DNA of 8,361 nt, taken from NCBI GenBank assembly GCA_947450015.1, contig CANFUB010000103.1:1-8361 (forward strand), written 5' to 3'. This stretch comes from Bacteroidota bacterium. Its GTDB lineage: Bacteria; Bacteroidota; Bacteroidia; NS11-12g; UBA955. Each line of letters starts with the position of its first letter. Position 1 is the first letter of the stretch. The position numbers and the translations under genes were made by a program. This document shows positions 1-6,682 of the stretch, piece by piece. The notes under the pieces are model-generated. The model worked only from the letters and a program-made list of their open reading frames with translations. It did not search any database and was not told the DNA's origin.

Positions 1-366
1 ATTTCGATTGTTCCACAATATGGATTAACCGATGCCGAGGTAGAGCAAATGTTATTGGCGAGTTTTCAAAATGCGGAGCAAGACATGCAAAACAGATTGT
101 TAGCCGAGTCGCGCACCGAAGCAGAACAATTGATTTACCAATGTCAGAAATTAATACAAGCCAATGCCGTATTACTGACAGAAATTGAAATTAAAGAAAC
201 GGAACGCTTATTGAATGAATTAAAAACAGCAATTGCTGGCAGCAACCGTGATACAATAAATGAACAAACCGAACGTTTGAATGATTATACACGACCATTT
301 GCAGAACGTTTAATGGATACTGCCATCGGAAATGCTTTAACAGGAAAAAAACTAGATGCGTTATAA
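1..366 (+). CDS. hscA: Fe-S assembly Hsp70 chaperone HscA, C-terminal end (5' partial)
   Basis: The reading frame is open from base 1 to a TAA at 364-366, giving the last 121 residues of an Hsp70-type chaperone. The stretch begins at the end of the substrate-binding beta domain (VPQYGLTDAEV) and continues into the helical lid. The segments YGLTDAEVEQM, NAEQDMQNRLLAES and EAEQLIYQ, and the late FAERLMDTAIGNAL helix, match my recollection of E. coli HscA (YGLTDSEI, AEQDVKARMLAEQ, FAARRMDQSV) better than DnaK. The acidic EEVD-like tail of many DnaKs is absent; it ends KKLDAL. HscA works in the cytoplasm with HscB, passing Fe-S clusters from the IscU scaffold to client proteins. The ATPase domain and any isc neighbours lie upstream and cannot be seen. 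The ATG at 49 is internal, not a start. A DnaK paralogue is the main alternative. Confidence 0.85.
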   Translation: MSIVPQYGLTDAEVEQMLLASFQNAEQDMQNRLLAESRTEAEQLIYQCQKLIQANAVLLTEIEIKETERLLNELKTAIAGSNRDTINEQTERLNDYTRPFAERLMDTAIGNALTGKKLDAL

Positions 367-1072
367 AATTATAATATTGTTATTGTTGCTAGGTAGCAAA
401 TTGACGCTAATGGCGCAAGATGAGCCACCAATTGAAGCACCTTTGCAACAACAAAATGTTGATACCGACGAAAAAATAAAAACCAAATTGGGTGTGAAAT
501 TCACCCTTGGTGGACATACGTTTTTGGGCAATGCATTCGATAAAGCTAAGCCAATGTATGGCTTCGGTGCAGGTGCTTATCAAATCATCGACCTCGACAA
601 AGACAAAAACATTCAATTGCAATGGGAATTGAATTTAACATTTAAAGGCAGTAAATTTGGTAAACCTACCGATACATCCAATACCTATTTTAGTAAGATT
701 TCTTTGTCTTATGCAGAGTTGCCTCTATACATTGGCTTTAAATTAACAGATGACAAAAACCCACTTTATATTTTAATGGGTGCTCAAATCGGTTACTTAT
801 TTAAAAGCAGTATCACGCAAGGGTTAGGCCAGTATGGTGAGGTACTTCACAATAATTTACCATTCAAAAGAATTGATTTTTCGCCAGCATTAGGATTCCG
901 TAAGAGCCTGGGTAGCGGTATTTCTATGCAATTTACTGGCAAGTATGGGTATTCCAATATTTATTCAAGTAAATTTATTACCAACCCTGCATATAGCAAT
1001 GTGTTTCCGCAATTCAAAGATGGTACCCACAATGCACACAATTTGAGTTTCGAATTGGCCTTCCTTTTCTAA
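356..1072 (+). CDS. Outer-membrane beta-barrel protein, PorT-like family
   Basis: This is a 238-residue exported protein. Residues 1-20 form a signal peptide: a basic start (MRYK), a run of Ile/Leu, and LMA before QD as the probable cleavage site. A Pro/Gln-rich linker (about 22-40) follows, then alternating hydrophobic and polar strands separated by charged turns. The segment around 115-130 (ISLSYAELPLYIGFKL) is like the 'Y-x-E-L/I-P' strand seen in Bacteroidota PorT/OmpA-fold barrels of about 200-240 residues. The chain ends in LSFELAFLF, with the C-terminal Phe expected of a barrel strand fed to the BAM machinery. It should sit in the outer membrane; its cargo or role is unknown, and PorT family membership does not prove a part in type IX secretion. 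The ATG at 356 overlaps the end of hscA by 11 bp in another frame, suggesting co-transcription, though the two functions have no evident tie. Confidence 0.8.
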   Translation: MRYKIIILLLLLGSKLTLMAQDEPPIEAPLQQQNVDTDEKIKTKLGVKFTLGGHTFLGNAFDKAKPMYGFGAGAYQIIDLDKDKNIQLQWELNLTFKGSKFGKPTDTSNTYFSKISLSYAELPLYIGFKLTDDKNPLYILMGAQIGYLFKSSITQGLGQYGEVLHNNLPFKRIDFSPALGFRKSLGSGISMQFTGKYGYSNIYSSKFITNPAYSNVFPQFKDGTHNAHNLSFELAFLF

Positions 1073-1212
1073 AATCTGCACGCCTTTTATTTGTTTGCCT
1101 AACGGATTCATAAATCTAATTAAAAAGACCACTGCATATTTGATAGTGAACTTTTGTTTGAAATATTAAAAAGTGGCACCGACAAAAACGCAACGCTTTA
1201 ATTTTTTCGCCT
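1073..1212. other. Intergenic spacer with no recognised gene
   Basis: This AT-rich spacer between the barrel protein and the E1 gene holds no convincing ORF. I see no strong hairpin with a T-run that would mark a terminator. Its only clear element is the -7 promoter motif that begins just after it. Confidence 0.5.
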
Positions 1213-1220
1213 TACTTTTG
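1213..1220 (+). promoter_or_regulatory. Bacteroidota -7 promoter element (TACTTTTG) for the E1 gene
   Basis: The octamer TACTTTTG fits the Bacteroidota primary sigma -7 consensus TAnnTTTG at every fixed position. No good -33 TTTG/TTG is visible about 17-23 bp upstream, where the sequence is mainly A/T and CG-rich steps. By the usual geometry transcription would begin roughly 4-6 bases after the final G, almost on the GTG start codon at 1225. Confidence 0.6.
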
Positions 1221-1224
1221 CACC

Positions 1225-3201
1225 GTGAATTTTAATCGTAAACAATTAAGCAACGATCAGTTACTTACACTTTATAAAAACATACTTTATCCCCGTATCA
1301 TTGAGGATAAAATGCTCATATTGCTGCGCCAAGGTAAAATTGGTAAATGGTTCAGCGGCATTGGTCAAGAGGCCATCTCTGTTGGTGTTACCATGGCCTT
1401 GTTAGAGGATGAATACATTCTACCTTTGCACCGCAACTTGGGTGTATTTACAACCCGTAAAGTGCCATTCAAAAAATTATTTGCACAATGGCAAGGTAAG
1501 AAATCGGGCTTTACCAAAGGCCGCGACCGCAGTTTTCACTTTGGAACCAACGACTACCATATTGTTGGTATGATTTCGCATTTAGGGGCTATGCTTGGGG
1601 TTGCCAATGGTATTTCGCTTGCTCATTTACTCAACAAAGAAAAAAAGATCAGTGTTGTTTTTAGTGGCGATGGCGGCACCAGCGAAGGCGATTTTCACGA
1701 AGCCATGAATGTGGCGGCAGTTTGGAGCTTGCCTGTAATATTTTTAATCGAGAACAATGGCTATGGACTCAGCACACCAAGCAATGAACAATTCCGTTGC
1801 GAACAATTTATTGATAAAGGCATTGGCTACGGCATGGAGGCTTATCAGGTCGATGGCAATAATATTTTAGAGGTTTATAACAAAGCCGTTGAATTAACCG
1901 AAAGCATGCGCAATGCACCGCGACCAATTTTGTTAGAATGCATGACCTTCCGTATGCGCGGTCATGAAGAGGCTAGTGGTACGAAATATGTGCCACCACA
2001 TTTATTCGAAGAGTGGAAACAAAAAGATCCAATTGATAATTTCCAACAATACCTCGTCAATGAAGGCATCTTAAATGAGCAGTCAATTGAGCAAATTTAC
2101 GATGAACTAAAACAGGGCATGGACGATGATTTGGCCGAAGTATTTGCAGAGCCCGAGGTTATTGCTGATGAGCAAGAAGAATTGAATGATGTATATGCAG
2201 AATATTCGCAAGAAATAATTGCCCCAGCAACATCTGCCATGAGCGATAAACGCTTGGTAGATGCTATTTCTGATGGTTTAAAACAATCGATGGAGCGCCA
2301 TTCGAATACCGTTTTAATGGGACAAGATGTAGCAGAATACGGTGGTGTTTTTAAAATTTCAGATAATTTCTATAAACTATTTGGCAAAGAGCGTGTAAGA
2401 AATACACCTATCACAGAGTCATCTATATTAGGAGCTGGTTATGGATTAGCGATTAAAAAATACAAGGCCATAGTCGAAATGCAGTTTGCCGATTTTGTTA
2501 CCTGTGGATTTAATCAAATCGTTAATAATTTAGCCAAGAGTCATTACCGCTGGGCGCAAGCTGCCGATGTAGTGGTGCGCATGCCAACAGGCGCTGGAGT
2601 AGGTGCAGGACCGTTTCACAGTCAAAGTACCGAGGCATGGTTCTTTCATGTGCCAGGTTTAAAAATTATTTATCCTTCGAATCCTTATGATGCAAAAGGC
2701 TTGTTATGCGCAGCCATCAATGATCCGAATCCAGTCATGTTTTTCGAACACAAAGGTTTGTATAGAAGCATTGAAGGGCAAGTACCAGATGATTATTATA
2801 CCTTAGAAATAGGGAAGGCCTCAATTGCCGCATCGGGTAATGATTTAACAATTATTACTTACGGTTGGGGTGTTCAATGGGCCAAAGAAGTAAGCTCACA
2901 ATTAAATATTGAAGCAGAAATAGTTGACTTAAGAACACTGTTGCCATGGGATAAAGAAGCTGTGAAAGCAGCCGTTGAAAAAACAGGTAAAGCCTTGGTA
3001 TTACATGAAGATACAATGACTGGTGGTATAGGTGCTGAGATAGCAGCTTGGATAAGTGAACATTGTTTTAAATCGCTCGATGCGCCTGTAAAACGTGTGG
3101 CCAGTTTGGATACGCCTGTGCCTTTGGCCAAAGACTTAGAAGATCATTTCTTAGCGAAAAACCGTTTAAAAGATGCACTTCAGGAATTGAATGAATGGTA
3201 A
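1225..3201 (+). CDS. 2-oxo acid dehydrogenase E1, fused alpha and beta subunits (branched-chain type likely)
   Basis: This 658-residue protein joins both halves of a thiamin diphosphate-dependent E1, which decarboxylates a 2-oxo acid and transfers the acyl group to the lipoyl domain of E2. The alpha-like half (about 1-310) has WFSGIGQEA at 42-50, the ThDP/Mg motif GDGGTSEGD...ENN (148-178), and FRMRGHEEASG at 242-252, whose His matches the conserved active-site-loop His. An acidic linker (about 300-335) leads to the beta-like half (about 340-658), with GPFHSQSTEAW (462-472), HVPGLKIIYPSNPYDAKGL and a transketolase C-terminal domain near DLRTLLPWD. The sequence favours a branched-chain (2-oxoisovalerate) enzyme, but pyruvate cannot be excluded. 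Separate subunits are usual elsewhere; fused forms of this size are familiar in Bacteroidota. GTG at 1225 is chosen because the first 29 residues look family-like and the next in-frame ATG (1312) would remove them. No E2 or E3 gene is in the window. Confidence 0.9.
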   Translation: MNFNRKQLSNDQLLTLYKNILYPRIIEDKMLILLRQGKIGKWFSGIGQEAISVGVTMALLEDEYILPLHRNLGVFTTRKVPFKKLFAQWQGKKSGFTKGRDRSFHFGTNDYHIVGMISHLGAMLGVANGISLAHLLNKEKKISVVFSGDGGTSEGDFHEAMNVAAVWSLPVIFLIENNGYGLSTPSNEQFRCEQFIDKGIGYGMEAYQVDGNNILEVYNKAVELTESMRNAPRPILLECMTFRMRGHEEASGTKYVPPHLFEEWKQKDPIDNFQQYLVNEGILNEQSIEQIYDELKQGMDDDLAEVFAEPEVIADEQEELNDVYAEYSQEIIAPATSAMSDKRLVDAISDGLKQSMERHSNTVLMGQDVAEYGGVFKISDNFYKLFGKERVRNTPITESSILGAGYGLAIKKYKAIVEMQFADFVTCGFNQIVNNLAKSHYRWAQAADVVVRMPTGAGVGAGPFHSQSTEAWFFHVPGLKIIYPSNPYDAKGLLCAAINDPNPVMFFEHKGLYRSIEGQVPDDYYTLEIGKASIAASGNDLTIITYGWGVQWAKEVSSQLNIEAEIVDLRTLLPWDKEAVKAAVEKTGKALVLHEDTMTGGIGAEIAAWISEHCFKSLDAPVKRVASLDTPVPLAKDLEDHFLAKNRLKDALQELNEW

Positions 3202-3225
3202 TTAAACCTAAAATAGCAAAGGCCA

Positions 3226-4368
3226 TTGCAAGAAAAAAACATTTTTAAATTATTTTGTTTATCGCTTATTGTCAAAATAACAATTGCAATTGTTGCGATA
3301 GTATTTGAAAATCTAGACTGGTTTAACAATGGTGATGATCATTTTTTATGGGCCAATTTAAATTGGCAACATGTCTGTGAAGTCTATTTTAATTCCGATT
3401 CTGGCTGGTACAAAGTGATTGCAGAAAATGGCTATGCGCATGTACCGCTCAGTGAGAGTAGTAATTGGAGCGCACCGAATTTGCATTTTGCATTCTTTCC
3501 ACTTTTTCCAATGTGCATTCGTTTAATCATGGACATATCAGGCATGGGATTTTATAGCGCAGCTTTTTGTTTAAATATAATAGTCCTTTATCCATTGGTA
3601 AGGTATTTTTATTTATTCATGGTGCACTATGGCATCGAATCAAAACAAGCTTTTAGAGGCGTTGTATTATTTCTTTTGTTTCCATTTTCAATGCACATTT
3701 ATTTCATTTACACTGAAGCTTTGTTTTTTACTTTAGTACTTGCTTGCTTTTATTTCATTGCAAAAAAACAATGGTTGAAATTTGCAATAGCTGCGGCCTT
3801 GGTCACACTCACCCGTCCGAATGGGTTGATATTAATTATTCCTTTTTTCTTATACATTATAGAAACCAACGGAGGGTTCAAATGGGGCAATATTAAAGCA
3901 TTGTTAAAGCATCCATTGGTATATGCTTTAATTGCGATGCCACTGGCTTTTTTTGTATGGATGTATATCCAACATGCCATCACGGGCAATTGGATGGCTT
4001 CTGCTGCGGCCCAATCAGGGTGGAAAAAACATTGGATGTTCCCATTGTTGGCCTTGTTTAGAAATGGATTTTGGCAAGAGCAATTGGCTTCTATCTATTC
4101 CATCATCATTATGTTGGTGGCCATTTATTACTTTAAAAAATGGGCGCCTTCTATCAATGCCTTTGTTTGGATTATTATATTGTTGCCGCTTTCTGCTGGT
4201 TCAGTTATAAGCATGACCCGTTATCTATCGATGTTGTTTCCCTTTTATTTGCAAGCAGCTGTTTCACAGTGGATGAATCGATACTATAAAACAATCATAG
4301 TGCTATTGATTATATTACAATTTGCGGTCTTAAAATTATGGATCGAAGACAATAGCCTGATGTATTAA
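3226..4368 (+). CDS. PIG-V-like polytopic glycosyltransferase (mannosyltransferase family)
   Basis: The 380-residue product is a multi-pass inner-membrane protein with about ten hydrophobic segments. It carries the motif order of PIG-V/GPI-mannosyltransferase-2-like GT-C enzymes: DSGWYKVIAENGY in the first large extracytoplasmic loop (58-70), with the Asp as likely catalytic or metal residue; FFPLFP (90-95); YTEALFF (162-168); and LTRPNG (195-200). Such enzymes use a polyprenyl-phosphate sugar donor outside the membrane; bacterial members probably modify cell-surface glycans or lipids, since bacteria have no GPI anchors. Donor and acceptor are unknown. The start is read as TTG at 3226: an in-frame TAG lies at 3214-3216, no in-frame ATG precedes the first membrane helix, and AAAGG at 3218-3222 could serve as a weak ribosome site. 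It begins 24 bp after the E1 stop, so it may be read from the same transcript. Confidence 0.75.
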   Translation: MQEKNIFKLFCLSLIVKITIAIVAIVFENLDWFNNGDDHFLWANLNWQHVCEVYFNSDSGWYKVIAENGYAHVPLSESSNWSAPNLHFAFFPLFPMCIRLIMDISGMGFYSAAFCLNIIVLYPLVRYFYLFMVHYGIESKQAFRGVVLFLLFPFSMHIYFIYTEALFFTLVLACFYFIAKKQWLKFAIAAALVTLTRPNGLILIIPFFLYIIETNGGFKWGNIKALLKHPLVYALIAMPLAFFVWMYIQHAITGNWMASAAAQSGWKKHWMFPLLALFRNGFWQEQLASIYSIIIMLVAIYYFKKWAPSINAFVWIIILLPLSAGSVISMTRYLSMLFPFYLQAAVSQWMNRYYKTIIVLLIILQFAVLKLWIEDNSLMY

Positions 4369-4408
4369 ATTGTCTATAAATTTATCTCAATTATTCATTC
4401 AACAATTG

Positions 4409-4416
4409 CATTTTTG
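4409..4416 (+). promoter_or_regulatory. Probable -7 promoter element (CATTTTTG) for meaB
   Basis: CATTTTTG differs from TAnnTTTG only in its first base and is followed by CA, as at the E1 promoter. It ends 11 bases before the meaB ATG, so the predicted leader would be only about 5-7 nt. No well-spaced -33 TTG was found; the nearest, at 4370-4372, is too far upstream. The 59-bp gap after the glycosyltransferase gene is consistent with a separate promoter. Confidence 0.4.
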
Positions 4417-4427
4417 CAGAACGATAA

Positions 4428-5318
4428 ATGGAACTTAGTGCAATTTATAACAATTGGTTAAATTTAGGCAGGGCTATCACCCTAGTTGAAAATAACTATG
4501 AAGAAGGCCGTGCCTTGTTGAATGCTTTGCCATTTAATACCACTACACCAGTTGTTGGCATTACTGGTCCACCAGGTGCAGGAAAAAGCAGCTTGGTGAA
4601 TGCACTTATTACCTATTTACTAAAGCAAAATTTAAAAATAGGTGTTATTGCTGTTGATCCTACTTCACCATTTAACTATGGTTCTTTATTAGGTGATAGG
4701 GTGAGAATGGCCGAACACTTCAATAATGAAAATGTATACATTCGATCTTTAGCAACACGCGGCAGCTTGGGTGGTTTATCGGCCAAAATTTATGAAATTA
4801 CCGATGTTATGCGCCATGCGGGTTTCGATGTTATCTTTATTGAAACAGTGGGTGTTGGTCAAAGTGAGGTAGAGATTGCAGGTTTAGCGGATACCACTGC
4901 TGTGGTTTTAGTACCCGAAGCAGGCGATGAGGTGCAAACCTTGAAAAGCGGTTTGATGGAAATTGCCGATATTTTTGTAGTTAACAAAAGTGACAGAGAG
5001 GGTGCCGATATTTTTATTCGCAATTTAAATGCACTTGTGCATCAAAAACCTGCCAGTAATTGGAGCATTCCTGTTTTAAAAACGGTGGCTACAGCACAGC
5101 AAGGTATAGAGGAACTATGGATGGCTATAGAAAATCACAATAAGTTAAAAGAAAACAAGGAGCACCGACAATTGTTGTTATTAGAGAAAGCCGTACAATT
5201 GATTCAAAACGAAAAAATGAAAAGTATAAATAAATTAACCTTAAAAACCAATCTTAACAAGGCTTCAGAAATGGCGGGTTTTAATTTGTACCAATTCATT
5301 AAATCCTATTTAGATTAA
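4428..5318 (+). CDS. meaB: MeaB/ArgK-type G3E GTPase, methylmalonyl-CoA mutase chaperone
   Basis: This 296-residue P-loop GTPase has the G3E set in order: a Walker A loop GPPGAGKS (47-54), VDPTSP (76-81), GDRVRM (89-94), the Walker B/switch region ETVGVGQSEVE (139-149), and NKSD for guanine recognition (186-189). This is the signature of MeaB (also named ArgK or LAO/AO transport ATPase). In the cytoplasm MeaB gates cofactor loading and protects adenosylcobalamin-dependent methylmalonyl-CoA mutase, which turns methylmalonyl-CoA into succinyl-CoA or the reverse. The protein is somewhat shorter than the roughly 330 residues of the E. coli and Methylorubrum proteins, mostly at the N-terminus, yet LGRAITLVEN (13-22) shows that the helical N-terminal region is present. 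No mutase gene is in the window. The ATG lacks a Shine-Dalgarno sequence. A GTPase for another B12 mutase of the same family is the chief alternative. Confidence 0.9.
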   Translation: MELSAIYNNWLNLGRAITLVENNYEEGRALLNALPFNTTTPVVGITGPPGAGKSSLVNALITYLLKQNLKIGVIAVDPTSPFNYGSLLGDRVRMAEHFNNENVYIRSLATRGSLGGLSAKIYEITDVMRHAGFDVIFIETVGVGQSEVEIAGLADTTAVVLVPEAGDEVQTLKSGLMEIADIFVVNKSDREGADIFIRNLNALVHQKPASNWSIPVLKTVATAQQGIEELWMAIENHNKLKENKEHRQLLLLEKAVQLIQNEKMKSINKLTLKTNLNKASEMAGFNLYQFIKSYLD

Positions 5319-5323
5319 AATAA

Positions 5324-5902
5324 ATGATAGCCATACTAAGCGGCTCTGCCCGTAAAAATAGCAATACCATGCGTGTTGCAAAAGCAATACAACATAATAT
5401 TCTAGCAATCTCTCCAAATGAAACGGTTCATATAGTTGATTTTAATGGATATGACATTCCATCCATTAACCATGGGTCAATGAACCCCAATGCCCTTTCT
5501 ACTTGGCAATCCGAACTATTTAGTGCCATGAAAGAAGCGAGTATGATATTTGTGTTGACCCCAGAATACAATTGGTTTCCAAGTGCTGAAATTATCCAAA
5601 TGATTCACACTTTTGGTGATACCCCATATGCCAGTGCTTGGCAAGATAAGGTGTTTGTAACTTGTGGTGTTTCAAATGGCAGAGGTGGAAGAATGCCAGC
5701 AGTTCAACTAGGATATGCGATAAATAAAATCATCAGTGTTTTTAATTTTGACAGTGTGGTAAGTGCCAAAATGTTTGAATCGCAATTTAGCCATAAAGCA
5801 CTCGATGAACATGGGCATTCAACAGGAAATGAAGAGTATGATAAGGGCATGAAAGCCTTTGTTAACTACAATCTTAATTTGAATAATAAGCTCAAAAAAT
5901 GA
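5324..5902 (+). CDS. NADPH-dependent FMN reductase-like flavoprotein
   Basis: The 192-residue protein has the flavodoxin-like fold of the NADPH-dependent FMN reductase family. After a first strand (MIAIL) comes the FMN phosphate loop SGSARKNSNT (6-15). The family motif TPEYNW (79-84) contacts the flavin; VSNGRGGRMPAVQL (117-130) fits the later Gly-rich segment near the isoalloxazine ring. No signal peptide or membrane segment is seen, so it should be cytoplasmic. Family members reduce free FMN, quinones, azo dyes or chromate with NAD(P)H; the substrate here cannot be told. A Trp stands where many members have Gly after TPEYN, which may alter the flavin pocket. The ATG lies five bases after the meaB stop, so the two are almost surely co-transcribed, though no biochemical link is known to me. 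Confidence 0.82.
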   Translation: MIAILSGSARKNSNTMRVAKAIQHNILAISPNETVHIVDFNGYDIPSINHGSMNPNALSTWQSELFSAMKEASMIFVLTPEYNWFPSAEIIQMIHTFGDTPYASAWQDKVFVTCGVSNGRGGRMPAVQLGYAINKIISVFNFDSVVSAKMFESQFSHKALDEHGHSTGNEEYDKGMKAFVNYNLNLNNKLKK

Positions 5903-5946
5903 GTGGATTGAAAGAAAATCCTAATAGATTTATAAAAAAAAATGCT

Positions 5947-5954
5947 TTAATTTG
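5947..5954 (+). promoter_or_regulatory. Possible -7 promoter element (TTAATTTG) for the 108-residue protein gene
   Basis: TTAATTTG matches TAnnTTTG except at position 2 and is followed by CA, as at the two other candidates in the window. It ends nine bases before the ATG at 5964. It stands in a 61-bp gap with a run of nine A's just upstream (5933-5942 region). No properly spaced -33 box is visible, so the call is tentative. Confidence 0.35.
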
Positions 5955-5963
5955 CACTGATTT

Positions 5964-6290
5964 ATGAAAAATTTAAAAGCGAACGAACTGGTAGCCCAAA
6001 TAATAAAAGAGATTGAGAAAAACAGCGTTAAACCTGAAAAATTAATCCCTATGCTTAAAGAATTGCGTGAATTGGCTAAGACAGAAGAAGATCCTTTGTT
6101 AACCCGTTCTATCCGTTTAGTATACGAACACCTTGAAGCCAATGGTGGATGGGAGTTTCAAACATTAGAAGACAGTGAAGAGGTTGAAGAAAATTTAACG
6201 TACTTGATTTCATTGTACGAAAAAAGTGATAACAAATACAACCGTGATGAGATTCGTGAAATAGCGAATAACATGACAGCTGCAGCTTAA
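5964..6290 (+). CDS. Small acidic helical protein of unknown function
   Basis: I do not recognise this 108-residue protein. It has no signal peptide or membrane segment and is rich in Glu, Lys and Leu. Predicted by eye, it is nearly all alpha-helical: helices at about 5-20, 24-40, 45-60, 72-88 and 93-104, broken by KPEK, EEDP and the NGGW turn (60-63). There is no Cys and one His. This composition suggests a small cytoplasmic helical bundle or adaptor, not an enzyme; no catalytic motif can be seen. It ends one base before the next gene, so the two are probably translated from one message. That places it in front of the putative metal-uptake genes, but nothing in its sequence (few metal ligands) ties it to them. 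Normal codon use and a clear ATG support it being a real gene. Confidence 0.7.
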   Translation: MKNLKANELVAQIIKEIEKNSVKPEKLIPMLKELRELAKTEEDPLLTRSIRLVYEHLEANGGWEFQTLEDSEEVEENLTYLISLYEKSDNKYNRDEIREIANNMTAAA

Positions 6291-6291
6291 T

Positions 6292-6609
6292 TTGAGAGCT
6301 CAATTTCGCCATATTGTTAATTTTGTTTTGTTGTTGCTTGTAGTTGTTTACAGCACACCGATACAATTTTTGCACAATTGTGAGCGATTCAACGAGCACC
6401 ACACATCAGCAACCATAGAATCGCAGCATCACGAATGCTATTTGTGTGATATCCAATTAACCAGTTTTCTTACAACTGCACCCACCGTTTTTAAAGCCAT
6501 TTTATTGGTGTTAGCAGCTTTTGTGGCCGCTTATTATCAATTAAAACTTACTGAATACAATCAACAAATTTCGAATAAGGGTCCGCCTGCATTAAGTTAT
6601 ATCTCATAA
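6292..6609 (+). CDS. Small His/Cys-rich membrane-anchored protein, putative metal binder
   Basis: This 105-residue protein begins at a TTG one base after the previous stop; an in-frame TGA at 6274-6276 and the absence of any in-frame ATG leave TTG as the best start. A basic start and a hydrophobic segment (about 9-25) form a signal sequence or anchor. Next is a soluble stretch crowded with metal ligands: HNC (28-30), HH (36-37) and HHECYLC (46-52, a CxxC). A second hydrophobic segment spans about 66-82, and the tail ends KGPPALSYIS. The layout recalls the DUF2946-like proteins found beside copper-related TonB receptors in Proteobacteria (Cys/His motif, then a C-terminal GPP), but homology is not proven. 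I infer that the loop faces the periplasm and binds or senses Cu, Zn or a similar ion, serving the TonB-dependent receptor encoded downstream. Confidence 0.65.
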   Translation: MRAQFRHIVNFVLLLLVVVYSTPIQFLHNCERFNEHHTSATIESQHHECYLCDIQLTSFLTTAPTVFKAILLVLAAFVAAYYQLKLTEYNQQISNKGPPALSYIS

Positions 6610-6637
6610 CTTATTCTCTTAACCCATTTATTCACCT

Positions 6638-6667
6638 TTAACCCTTGGCATTTTTGCCATGGGTTAA
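6638..6667 (+). terminator. 13-bp-stem hairpin between the His/Cys-rich gene and the receptor
   Basis: The arms TTAACCCTTGGCA (6638-6650) and TGCCATGGGTTAA (6655-6667) pair over 13 bp with one mismatch around a TTTT loop. The 3' side is AT-rich (TTT then AAAAAA, then TTT) and lacks a clean T-run, so termination on the + strand would be moderate. It ends 15 bases before the receptor's TTG start. It could thus be a terminator or attenuator after the His/Cys-rich gene, a structure hindering receptor translation, or a palindromic operator. Confidence 0.5.
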
Positions 6668-6682
6668 TTTAAAAAATTTGTA

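Noticed and set aside
407..622. Open frame of 71 codons on the - strand
   Set aside because: It is antisense to the well-supported barrel protein gene and looks like a chance frame.
2874..3131. Open frame of 85 codons on the - strand
   Set aside because: It lies wholly inside the E1 gene, whose + strand frame has clear domain motifs there; the antisense product has no recognisable features.
3750..4210. Open frames on both strands (3750-3989 - and 3932-4210 +) inside the glycosyltransferase gene
   Set aside because: Both overlap coding sequence with conserved glycosyltransferase motifs or continuous membrane helices; neither has an independent start signal.
6287..6294. TTAATTTG, identical to the candidate -7 element at 5947-5954
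   Set aside because: It overlaps the stop codon of one gene and the TTG start of the next, so it could not yield a transcript containing that start; a chance match in AT-rich DNA.
6109..6402. Open frame of 97 codons on the - strand
   Set aside because: It is antisense to the end of the 108-residue gene and the start of the His/Cys-rich gene. The + strand reading gives coherent protein features and tight operon spacing.
6653..6680. TTTG, 16 bases, then AAAATTTG as a promoter for the receptor gene
   Set aside because: The -7 match has A in place of the first T and the predicted transcription start would fall at or beyond the TTG start codon, while the -33 part sits in the hairpin.
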